NCBI GenBank assembly: GCA_028751875.1
Contig: CM054167.1
Coordinates: 30,609,824 to 30,673,823 of the forward strand
Direction: 5' to 3'
DNA length: 64,000 bases
Source: Rapana venosa
Taxonomy: Eukaryota; Mollusca; Gastropoda; Neogastropoda; Muricidae
The notes beneath the pieces were generated by a model. That model saw nothing but the letters and a program-made list of their open reading frames with translations, did no database searches and was not told where the DNA came from. Both the position numbers and the translations under genes were made by a program. This document shows positions 12,827-23,800 of this stretch, in pieces (the first letter of the stretch is position 1; the number at the start of each line of letters is the position of its first letter).

Positions 12827-13260
12827 AGAGGAAGAAGAAGAAGAAGAGGAAGAAGGCAGAAGAAGCGAAGAGAAGAAGAAGAAGACGAGAAGAAAGAGGA
12901 GGAGGAGCAGAAGGAAGAAGAACCGAAGAAGAAGAAGAAGAAGAAGGAGAAGAAGAATGAAGAAGAAGAAGAAGAGAAGAAAGAAGAAGGAAAGAAGAAG
13001 AAGAAGAAGAAAGAGGAGGAGCAGCACCGCAGCAGAAGAAGAAGAAGAAGAAGAAAGTAAAGAAGAAGAAGAAGAATGAAGAGAAGAAGAAAAAAAGATG
13101 AACGAAGAGAGAAGAAGAAGAAGAAGAAGAAGAAGAAAGAGGAGGAGCAGCAGGGAGGAGGAAGAGAAGAAGAAGAAGGAAGAAGAAGAAGAAGAAGAAG
13201 AAGAACAAGAAGAATAACAAGAAGAAGAACAAGAACAAAGAAGAGAAGAGAACAACAACC
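12826..13260 (+). repeat. GAA/GAG polypurine tract
   Basis: About 430 bases of GAAGAAGAG on the plus strand passing into AACAAC repeats near 13250. It lacks the GGGACATGG core of the large arrays. The 255-, 180- and 177-codon minus-strand frames here are repeat translations. Confidence 0.9.
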
Positions 13261-13652
13261 AACAACACACAAACAACAAACAAAAACAACAACAAACAAC
13301 AATGTTGAGATACACAATTTACATTTTAAGGCAGGAAATCCATGAATAATTACTGTTTTAATAGCTTCTTTCCATTTTAACAACACAAAATAGCAAAAGA
13401 ACAACAACAACAACAAATATAAACAGCAGTTTAACAATAACTCCACAGCCAATAATGGCGACAACAACGACTACAAAAACAGCTTTTTTAAAAATGGTTC
13501 TTTGTTTCCTCAAAACTGATCCCTCCAGAATTTTGCTGTTCATTTCTTGCATGGAAATAAGATTTGACATTTATTGCTATTTTTCTCTCTTGAAATTTTT
13601 TATAATGCTGGCGATGGCTTATGCAAGCGTTTAAAGAAAAGTGTGAAAAATG

Positions 13653-13689
<37 letters not shown>

Positions 13690-13990
13690 ATGTGGTGTGT
13701 GTGTGTGGTGTGGTGGTTGTGTGTGTGTGTGGTTATGTGTGTGTGTGTGTTTTGTGTGTGTGTGTGTATGTGTGTTTGCTGTTGTGTGCACTGTGTGTGT
13801 GTGTTTGTGTATGTGTCGGTGCTGTTTGTGTGTGTGTGTGTGTGTGTGCGTGTGTTACTTGTTGTGCGTTGGTGTGTGTGTGCTGTTTGTTTGTGTGTGT
13901 GCTGTGTGTTTTGTGTGTGTGTGCGTGCGACGTGGTGCTGTGTGTGTTTGTGTGTGCGTGCGCGCGTTGTGCGTGGTGTGGTGTAAGTGT
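13653..13990 (+). repeat. GT microsatellite, interrupted
   Basis: Interrupted (GT)n over about 340 bases. Long open frames on both strands (Cys-Val or Thr-His runs) are repeat translations. Confidence 0.9.
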
Positions 13991-14229
13991 TTGTGCTGTT
14001 TTCAGAGTTCATTGCTTCTATATTTATGTTGGGGCGTTTATTTTTCTCCTTTATTAGTTTGTTCCAATGCTATTTATACCTCTACTGGCAAACCAACGCT
14101 AGGTATTTCAGGTCAGGACAGGTGTTAAAAAATCAACTCTTTGAAATGGAAGTTAACTGATAATAAGTTACGACAATAAACAAAGCAAGAATATGAAGTT
14201 ATGCAAGGGTTAGGTTGGGATTTTTTTTT

Positions 14230-14437
14230 TTATATCGAGGATAATGGAATAAGTACTCATGTGCTTTTTTACATTCAGTCCCCGTGTGTATGCAGCTTTG
14301 TACATTTTGTCATCTGTTCCCACCGGCACACAAAGGCCTACTCTTTCGAAAAGCGGAACAGGATTTAACGTGTGCGCAAAATGTTCTGCGTGCGTTCGCA
14401 CACGGGGCCTCGGTTTATAGTCTCATCCGAAGGACTT
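14230..14437 (-). mobile_element. SINE-A, 5'-truncated
   Basis: In plus-strand order it begins with TATATCGAGGATAATGGAAT (the 3' end of the element) and passes through the family body to the TCATCCGAAGGACTTTT central block. The tRNA head is missing. It belongs to the same family as the complete copy at 34300-34640. Confidence 0.9.
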
Positions 14438-14604
14438 TTTGGGATAGGCTTTGTTCGTGTGTGGAAGGGGGACGGGGGGAAGGTGGGGGAGGGGGGGGGG
14501 GATGCGCAGTAATTGACTTTTTTTTAATCATCTTTCTTAGCTGTAATCTTGTTGTTGCTGTATGTTTGTGGTTGTGTGATTGTGATCATCCGCCTGTGTT
14601 GTTG

Positions 14605-14608
14605 TGTT

Positions 14609-14646
<38 letters not shown>

Positions 14647-14772
14647 GTGTAGTGTGTGTGTTGTGGTGTGTGGCTTCAGATTTTACGTCCTGCGTAGCTC
14701 AAAGTGATATAAGATGAGTCTTAGTTCTAGTGGTGTAGTGTGAGGTGTGTGTGTGTGTGTGTGTGATTGAGA

Positions 14773-14803
<31 letters not shown>

Positions 14804-14855
14804 GCCTTCGATTTACGTCTGCTCACTCAAGTGATATAAGATTTGATTTAGTAGT

Positions 14856-14910
<55 letters not shown>

Positions 14911-14965
14911 GTGTGTGTGTGTGTGGTGTGTGTGGTGTGTCTGTGTGTGTCTGTGTCTGGTCTTG
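14605..14965 (+). repeat. GT microsatellites with a duplicated spacer
   Basis: Three (GT)n tracts are separated by two related spacers containing ATTTTACGTCCTGC or ATTTACGTCTGC and then GTGATATAAGAT (near 14680-14720 and 14810-14845). The spacer and microsatellite have been duplicated together. A poly-G run sits near 14490. Confidence 0.85.
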
Positions 14966-15377
14966 ATGTGTTTTGTTCATGATTACATTCAAAGAGCAAA
15001 ATTGATCATAATTATTATTTTTCCCAGGGTTAGTATCCAGTTACAGCGACGTTCAGTAACAAATCACGAGTAGACGGATTGGACAATCAATATTTCACGT
15101 ATAATGGAATTATCTCATCTTCATTGGCCCAACATCAGATTGAACGGATATCCTTGTCTTCTATTGGTGTGTGTTGTATGGGGCGACATTTTCTTGAACT
15201 TCTGTGTAGAAACTTTTATGCTTAAAATTCTAAGCCCAAATTCCGTTCGAAAATAATAACCAAAAATAAGAGTGCAGCCTTAATAACAATTTCGCTTCTT
15301 CTTTCGATTTAGATCTCCATCTTGTTAGGGGGGGGGAGTGGGGGGGGGGGGGGGGCGCTTATTCAGCCTCTACCTCT

Positions 15378-15692
15378 CAGGGTTCGGAAATAGCTCAGTG
15401 GTCATGAGCACTCGCTTTTCCCCCCAGCCTAGGTTAAGCAGCATCGAGCGTTGGTTACCTGTTGGAATCTGGTGACCGTTTGCGGCGCCTTGGCTTCAAT
15501 ACAGTCCCCCCCCCCCCCTCATCCGACTCACCCAGACTGTAAATGGGTACCTGCCCTCTTTAGGGTCAGAGAAGGTAAAGCAGCGAGGGAGAGGAGATGG
15601 GCGTCGCCCTCAATATGCTGGCCCCCTAGAGAAGTTGAGGTCTCTGATGCCTCGCTCCCCTACGACCACATGGGTTATAGGACACCTTTACA
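15378..15692 (+). mobile_element. SINE-B (tRNA/5S-headed)
   Basis: Contains AATAGCTCAGTGG, TTAAGCAGCATCGAGCGTTGG, TCTGGTGACCGTTTGCG, then GGGTACCTGCCCTCTTTAGG and GGAGAGGAGATGGGCG, ending near ATGGGTTATAGGACACCTTTAC. A poly-C expansion of about 11 bases sits inside the body near 15507. Same family as 38681-38976. A poly-G run lies just upstream at 15329-15355. Confidence 0.88.
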
Positions 15693-16017
15693 TTCTTGAG
15701 TTGCAGTTATTCTTGGTTTTTTTATGATCCGAGTTATTCTTTTTTTTTGTTTTTGTTTTAATGATCTTTGTTTCTCTTCTTTTTGAAAGGCTGAACAAAC
15801 TGCATAATATCATAGTAAAATCAAAGCCATCTTGCTGTCTGTAAGATATCGACTTTCTTGTAACAACACGCTACCAATATTTTAAACACACGTGGAGAGA
15901 ATTCCCAGTTGAAGCAGGAAAAAAATACTACTCCCCCCCCCCAAAAGGAAAGAAAACAAGGGGAAAAAATCCTGTACGTGAATATGCATGGGTTATTGAT
16001 TCGAGTTGTATGCGTTA

Positions 16018-16240
16018 TTATTTTATTATTATTATTATTATTAAATAATTAATTATTGTGATGTTCATCATGATGATATTGATGATGATGATGAAGAGGA
16101 GGAGGATTGTCTTTACGGTCATCATCATCATCATTATTATTACTACTACCGTACTATTGTTGTTATTATCAATATTATTATTATAACTACTATTGTTATT
16201 ATTATTATTATAACTACTATTATTTATTATTATCATGGCA
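16018..16240. repeat. ATT/ATC trinucleotide microsatellite
   Basis: Runs of TTATTATT with ATCATC and ACTACT variants. The poly-Asn and poly-Tyr frames are translations of this repeat. The following interval to 16980 is T- and G-rich with poly-G at 16258-16271 and a GT tract near 16900-16940, with no recognised gene. Confidence 0.9.
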
Positions 16241-16980
16241 AGGGAAAACGGTTTCTTGGGGGGGGGGGGGGGTTGTTTTGTGTGTTGTTTTGTGTGTTGG
16301 GGTTGTTGTTGTTTTGTTCTTTCTTTCTCTCTCTCTCCTCTCTCTCTTTCTTTCCTAAAGTCGTGATGAGGTGAAGCATGGCCGCTGTGTCTTGTTGCGA
16401 TGTCCTGAGTTGGTGATCACTGACTATTACGATACGATACTTGCCCTGGGAATATACTAACATATATATAACACAAAAATAATATACTCGTTTTTCTTTT
16501 TTTTTATGACTGGTTGGTCTTTTGTTGTTGTTTTATTCGGGTTTTTGTTGTTTGCTTATTGTGTTTTCTTTGTGGGGTTTTTTTTTTTGGGGGGGGGGAG
16601 GTTTGTTGTTGTTTTGTTGTTGTTTTTCGATGTGTGGAGTGGACGGTTGTTGTGACGGTTAGTTTTGTTTTTTTTCTTTTTTATTTCTGTATTTCTTTTT
16701 CTTGATTCTTTTCATCATTTTTTGTTGTTGGGGGGGGTGGGGGGCGAGGGGGGTTGGGGTTGGTTGTTTTGTTGTTGTTTTTTGCTGTGTTTGGAGTGCG
16801 GAGGTTGTTGTGACGGTTAGATAGTTTTGTTTTTTCTGTATTTTTTTTCTTGATTCTTTTCGTAATTTGTGTTGTAAGTGTTGTTGTTTAGTGTTAGTGT
16901 GTGATGTGTGTGTGTGTGTGTGCTGTGTGTGTGTGTGTGGCGGGCGCGCGCCATGCATGCGTATCGTACACGCGCTAGTG

Positions 16981-19900
16981 TCTGTCGTTTTATAGTCTAA
17001 GGGAGCTACTTCTTGCCGACCACAGTATGATCGCTTTTTTTTTTAATTACCTCCCTTCCTCTGAAGACCTCATCTCTCTGTTCTGTGATATCGTATGGAG
17101 AAAAATCCGAAAAGAATTGATTTTTTAAAACAAACATAGCAACAAACAAAATAGCTAACTTCATTAATAGCTAACCATATAATTAACCAACTAATTACCA
17201 ACACGCGCAAATTACAAACAAACAAGCATCACCCCCCAAAAAACTTCCACAGCAACAACAAAAAAACAAAACAAAAAACGACCCTTGGATTGAGCAGGTA
17301 GGTTTGTTATAGTCTAAAGCTTATCAGTTACATTTGCTAGAAATGAAAATCCGTGTATTGAGAAGAGAAAGTGGAGGGAGAACGACATGGAAGAAGAAGA
17401 AGCGAAGAGAAGGAAGAAGAAGAGAAGAGGAGGAGGAGGAGGAGGGACATGGGAGATGAAGAAGAAGAAGAGGTGGAGGGACCATGGGAGAATGAAGAAG
17501 AAGAAGAGAAGAAGAAAAAGAAGAAGAAGTAGAACGGAGAAAGAAGGAAGGAGAAGGAGAAGGGGGAGGAGGAGGAGGAGGGACATGTAAGATGAAGAAG
17601 AAGAGGAGGAGTCGGGACATGAAGATAAAGAGAAGAAGAAGAAGAAGAAGAAGAAGATGATAAGAAGAAGAAGGAAGAAGAAGAAGAGAAGAGGCAGGGA
17701 GGAGGAGGAGGCAGGGAAACGACATGGAAGAAGAAGAAGGAGGAGGAGGGACATGGAAAGGAGAAGAAGAAGAGGAGGAGGGACATGGGAAAAAAAAGAA
17801 GATGAAGGAGAAGAGGAGAGGTAGGAGGGGACATGGGAAAGATGAGAAGAAGAGGAGGAGGAGGGAATGATAGAGACGAAGGACGAGGAGGGCATGGAAA
17901 GAAAAAAAAGAAGAGGAGAAGGGACATGGAAGATGAAGAAGAAGAAGAGAAGGAGGATGGGACATGGCAGAAGGGGAGGGGAGGATGAGGGACATGGAAG
18001 GAAATAAAAAAGAAGAGGGGGACATGGAAGATGAAGAGGAAGAGGACGAAGGAGGGACATGGAAGAAGAAAAGGAGAAGGTACTTGGAAGAGGAAGAAGA
18101 AAAGGGGGAGGAGAGACATGGACGATGAAGAAGAGAACAACAACAAGAGGAGGAGGGACATGGAAGAAAAAGGGTAGGAGGGAAATGTAAGAAGAAGAGG
18201 TGGAGGGACATGGAAGATGAAGATAGAAGGTGAGGAGGGAGGGACGTGGAAGGTTAAGAAGAAGAAAGAGGAGATGGAGGAGGAAGGGAACATGGAAGAG
18301 GAAAGAAGAGCGAGGAGGAGAGACATGAAAAGAAGAAGAGGTGGGAACGTGAAGAAGAAGAAGAAGAGGAGGAGGAGAGACATGGATGAAGAAGAAGAGC
18401 AGGTAGAAGGAGGGACATGGAAGATTAAGAAGAAGAGAAGAGGAGGAGGGTACATGGAAGAAGAAAGTAGAAGAAAAAGAATAGGAGGAGGAGGGACATG
18501 GAAGAAGAAGAGGACGAGAGAGACATGGAAGAATAACAAAGAAGAGGAAAGAGGGAATGGAAAGAAAAAGGGAAGAAGAAGAGAAGGAGGGACATGGTAA
18601 AGAAGAGAGAGGAGGGACATGGAAGATGAGAAGAAGAAGTAGAAGAGGAGGAGGAAGGAGGGACATGGAAGAAGAAGAAGGAGGAGGAGGGCATGGAACA
18701 TGAAGAAGAAGAGGAGGAGGAGGAGGGAGGAGGACAAGGAAGAAGAAGGAGGAGGAGGAGGGACATGGAAGATGAAGAAGAGAAGAGGAGGAGGGCGGAG
18801 AGGGACAAGGAAGAAGAAGAGGAGGAGGAGGGACATGGAAGTCTGAAGAAAGAAGAAGAGGAGGAGGAGGGACTTGGAGAAGAAGATGGAGGAGGAGGGG
18901 ACATGGAAAGATGAAGAAAGAAGAAGAAGAGGAGGCGGAGGAGGAGGGGACATGGAAAGATGAAGGAGGAAAGAGGAGGGACCATGGAAGGGGAAGAGGA
19001 GGAGGAGGGACCATGGAAGAAAAAAAAAGAAGAGGAGGAGGGACATGGAAGATGAAGAAGAAGAAGAGAAGGAGGAGGGGACATGGCACGGAAGAAAGAA
19101 GAGGAGGAGGAGGAGGAGGAGGGAAGGAGGGACATGGAAGAAATAAAAAAAGAAGAGGAGGGACATGGTAGATGAAGAGAGAAGGAGAGGACGAGGAGGG
19201 CATGGAAGAAGAAAAAGGAGGAGAGGTACATGAGAAGAAGAAGAAGAAAAAGGGGAGAGGCGCGAAATGGAAGATGAAGAAGAACAACAACAACAAGAGG
19301 GAGGAGGGACATGGAAGAAAAAGAGTGAGGAGGGACATGTAAGAAGAAGAGGAGGAGGGACATGGAAAGATGAAGAAGAAGAGGAGGAGGAGGGACATGG
19401 AGAAGGAAGAGGAGGAGGAGGAGGAGGGACATGAAAGAAGAAGAAGAATGAGGAGGAGGAGGGACATGGAAGAAGAAGAAGAAAGAGGAGGAGGAGGGAC
19501 ATGGCAGAAGAAGAGGAGGAGGAGGGACATGGAAGATTAAGGCAGAAGAAGAGAAGAAGAGGAAGAGGAGGGGACATGGAAAGGTTAAGAAGAAGAAGAG
19601 AGGAGGAGGGACATGGAAGAGGAAAAAGAAGAGGAAGAGGAGAGACATGAAAGAAGAAGAAGAGGATGGACGTAGAAGAAGAAGAAGAGGGAGGAGGAGA
19701 GACATTGGAAAGAGAAGAAGAAGAGCAGGAGAAGGAGGGACATGAGAAGAGTAAGAAGAAGAAGAAGGGAGGGGTAATGGAAGATGAAAGTAGAAGAAAA
19801 AGAATAGGAGGAGGAGGGACATGGAAGAAGAAGAAGACGAGGAGGGGACATGGAAGAAAAAAAGAAGAGAGAGGGACATGGAAGAAAAGAAGGAAGAGAG

Positions 19901-20889
19901 GAGGGGACATGGAAGAAGAAGAAGGAGGGAGGAGGGACATGGAAGTTGAAGAAGAAGAAGAAGAAGAAGAAGAAGAGAAGGAGGAAGTGGGGGGACATGG
20001 AAGAAGAGAAGGAGGAGGAGTGACATAGAAGGATGAAGAAGAAGAGAGGAGAGGAGGGAGGGAGGGAAAGGAAGAGACGGAGGAGGAGGAGGGACATGGA
20101 AGATGAAGAATAAAAAGAGGAGGAGGAGGGAGGAGGGACAAGGATGGAAGAAGGAGGAGGAGGAGGGACATGGAGATGAAGAAGAAGAAGGGAGGAGGAG
20201 TAGGGACATGGAAAGAAGAAGAAGGAGGGAGGGGGACATGGAGATGAAAGAAGAAGAAGAAAGAAGAAGAGGAGGGGGAGGAAGAGAGGGACATGGAAGA
20301 AGAAGGAGGAAGAGGAGGGACATGGAAGGGGTAAGAAGAGAAGAAGATGGAGGGGGAGGGAAGGAGGGACAAGGAAGAAGAAGGAGGAGGAGGAGGGACA
20401 TGGAAGATGAAGACGAAGAAAGAGGAGGAGGAGGAAAAGGGACATGGATGAAAGGAGGAGGAGCGGGGAATGGATGGAGAAGAAGCGGAGAGGAGGAGGG
20501 ACGTGAAAAAAGAAGAAGAGGAGGGACATGGAAGAGGAAGTGAGATCCAAAAAGAAGAGGAGCAAGAGGGACATGGAAGATGAAGAAGAAAGAGAAGAGG
20601 GGAGGAGGAGGAGGGAAAGGAAGAAAGAAGGAGGAGGAGGAGGGACATTGGACGATGAAGAAAAAAGAAGAGGAGGAGGAGGGTGGAAGGGACAAGAAGT
20701 AGAAGGAGGAGGGAGGAGGGGACATGGAAGATGGAAGAGTAGAAGAGGGGAGGAGGGACATGGAAGACGAAGAAGGGGGGAGGACATGGAAGATGAAGAG
20801 AAGGAAGAGAAGAAAGAGGAGAGGAGGAGGAGGGACTTGGAAGAAGTAGGAAGGAAGAGGAGGGGACATGGAAGGGGAAGAAGAAGAAG
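16981..20889 (+). repeat. segmental duplication, copy 2
   Basis: Partner of 611-4510. The non-satellite flank 16981-17355 is similar but carries small indels. The satellite part is indistinguishable from copy 1 in every stretch I compared, with a constant offset of 16379. The match stops at 20889, where copy 1 continues GAGGAGGGGGAGCGTGAGG and copy 2 changes to A- and G-homopolymer-rich sequence. Confidence 0.9.
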
Positions 20890-23800
20890 GGGAGGGGCAG
20901 GGAAAAAAGAAAAGGAAAAGAAAAAAAAAGGAGGAGGGGAGGAAGGGAGAAGAAGGGGAGGGGACATGGAAGAAAAAAAAAAAAAAGAAAAAGGGGGGAC
21001 TAAAGATGAAAAAGAAGAGGAGGGGGGACGGAAAAAAAGAAAGGAGGAGGGGCATAAGAGAAGAAGAGGAGAAGGGAGGGAAAAGAAAAAGAAAAAAGGG
21101 AAGGAGGGACATGAAGAAAAAGGGAAAAAGGAAGGAGAAAGGAGAGAAGGAAGGAGGGGGAGGGGGACATAAGAAGGAAAAAAGAGGAGGGGAGAAGGAA
21201 GGAAGGGAAGGGAAGAGGAATGAAGAAGAAGAGGAGAGGGACATGGAAAAAAAAGAGAGGAGGGACATGAAAAAGAAAAAGAAAGGGGGAGGAGGGCTGG
21301 AAGAAAAAGAAAAGAAGAAGGAAAAAGAAAAGGAGGAGGGACATAAGGAAAAGAAAAGAAGGGAGGGGAAGGGAAAGAAAAAAGGAAAAAGGGGAAAGGG
21401 ACAGGGAAGAAAAAAGAGGAAGGAGGAAAAGGGAATAAAAGAAAAAAAGAGAGAAAAATGGAAGAAAAAAAAAGGGGGAGGGGAAAAAAAAAAGAAGAAA
21501 AAAAGGAGGGGGGAAAAGGAAAAAAAAAAAAAAAGAGAAGGAAAAGGAAGAAAAAAGGGGGAAAAAGGGGGGAAAAAAAAAAGGGAAGGAGGGGGAGGGG
21601 GAAAATAAAAAGAAAAGAAAAAGAGGAGAAAAGGAAAGAAGAAAAAGAAGAGGAAGACATGAAAAAAAAGAAAAAAGAGGAAGGGGAGGGACATGGAAGA
21701 AAAGAAAGAGGAGGAGGGACATGAAGAAAAAAAAAGGGAAGGGAAGGAATGAAAAAAGAAGAAAAGGGAGGAGGAGGGACATGGAAGATGGAGAAGTGGA
21801 AGAGGAGAGGTCAATGAAAGAAGAAGAAAAGAGGATCGGACGTAGAAGAAGAAGAAGAGGAGGTGGATGAGACATGGAAGAAGAAGAAGGAGCAGGATAA
21901 GGAGGGACATGGAAGATTAAGAAGAAGAAGAATGAGGAGGAGTTACATGGAAGATGAACAGTAGAAGAAAAGATTTGTGTGGAGGAGGAATGGAAGAAGA
22001 AGAAGACGAGGAGGGATACATGGAAGAAAAAAAAGAGAGGAAGTGGGACATGGAAGAAAAAAGAAGAGAGAAGGAGGGACATGAAGAAGATGAAGGAGGA
22101 GGAGGGACATGGAAGATGAAGAAGAAGATGAAGAAGAAGAAGTGAAAGGAGGAAGAGGGCATGGATAGAAGAAGAAGGAGGAGGGAGGGACATGGAAGAT
22201 GAAGAAGTAGAGTGGAGGAGGAGGGAGAGGGACACGACCCAAGGAAGAAGAAGGAGGAGCGGGAGGGGGGACATGGAAGATGAAGAAAAAAAGAGGGGAG
22301 AGGAGGAGGGGACACATGGAAGGAAGAGAGGAGGAGGAGGCAGGGACCATGGAAGATGAGAATGAAGAACGAGGAGAGGAGGGACATGGAAGAAGAAGAA
22401 GGGAGGAGGAGGGACATGGAAGATTAGGAAGAAGAAGAAGAAAGAAGAGGAGGAGGAGGAAGAGGGACAGGGAAGAAGGTAGGGGGAGAGGAGGGACATG
22501 GAGGGGAACGAAGAAGACGAGGAGGGGGAGGGGGGAGGTGGGACAAGGAAGAAGATAGGAGGAGGAGGAGGGAACATGGAAGATGAAGAGAAGGATGTGG
22601 GGAGGAGGAAGGAAAAGGGACATGAAGAAGAATGAGGAGGAGCGGGGACATGGAAGGGAGAGAAGCGGGAGGAGGAGGAGGACGTGGAAAAAGAAGAAGA
22701 GGAGGGACATGGAAGATGAAGTAGAAGATCAAAAAGAAGAGAGCAGGAGGGGGACATGGATGATGGAAGAAGAAGAAGAGGAGGAGGAGGAGGAGGGACA
22801 AGGAAGAAGAAGGAGGAGGAGGAGGGGACATGGAAGTTTGAAGAAAAAGAAGAGGAGGAGGAGGGAGGAGAGGACAAGGAAGAAGAAGGAGGAGGAGGAG
22901 GGACATGGAAGATGATGAAGAAGAAGAGGAGGAGGTAGGGGACATGGAAGAAGAAGAAGGAGGAGGAGGGACATGGAAGATGAAGAAGAAGAAGAAGAAG
23001 AGGAGGTGGAGTGAGGAAGGGACATGAGAAGAAGGAGGAAGTAGAGGAGGGACATGGAAGGGGAAGAAGAAGAAGAGGTTTGGGATTTTAGTGAGGAGGG
23101 ACAAGGAAGAAGAATGAGTGAGGAGGAGGGGACATGGAAGATAAGAAGAAGAGGAGGAGGAGGGAGGAAAAGGGACATGGAAGTGAAGATGAGGAGGAGC
23201 GGGGGAAATGGAAGGAGAAGAGCGGGGAGGTGGAGGAGGGGACGTGGAAAAAAGAAGAAGAGGAGGGGACATGATGATGATGTAGAGATCAAAAAGAAGA
23301 GGAGCAGGAGGGAACTATGGAAGATGAAAGATGAAGAAGAGGGGAGGGGACATGGAAGATGAAGAAGAAGGGGGAGAAGGACATGAAAGAGTAGAGGAAG
23401 AGGAGGAGGGCATGGAACAAGAAGAAGAGAGTGGAGGGAATGGAAGAAGAAGAGGAAGAGGAGGGACATGGGAACAAGAAGAAGAAGAGGACGGAGGGGT
23501 CATGGAAGAAGAACAAGAAGAGGAGGAGGGACATGGACGAAGAAGAAGAAGAGGAAGGAGGGACATGGAAGATAAAGAGGTGAAAAAGTGACATAGAAGT
23601 TGAAGAAGAGAGGAGGAGGGATAGGATAGATGAAGAAGAAGAAGAGGATGGAGGTAGGGGCCATGGAAGAAGAAGACAGAAGAGGAAGAGGAGGGACTGG
23701 AAAGATAAGAGGAAGAAGAGACATAGAAATATGAGAAGAGGAGGAGGAGGGACACGGTATGAAGAAGTGGAGAGGGACATGGAAGAAAAAGAAGAGCATG

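Noticed and set aside
13574..14128. Cys-Val rich open frames over the GT tract
   Set aside because: They are direct translations of (GT)n in every frame on both strands.
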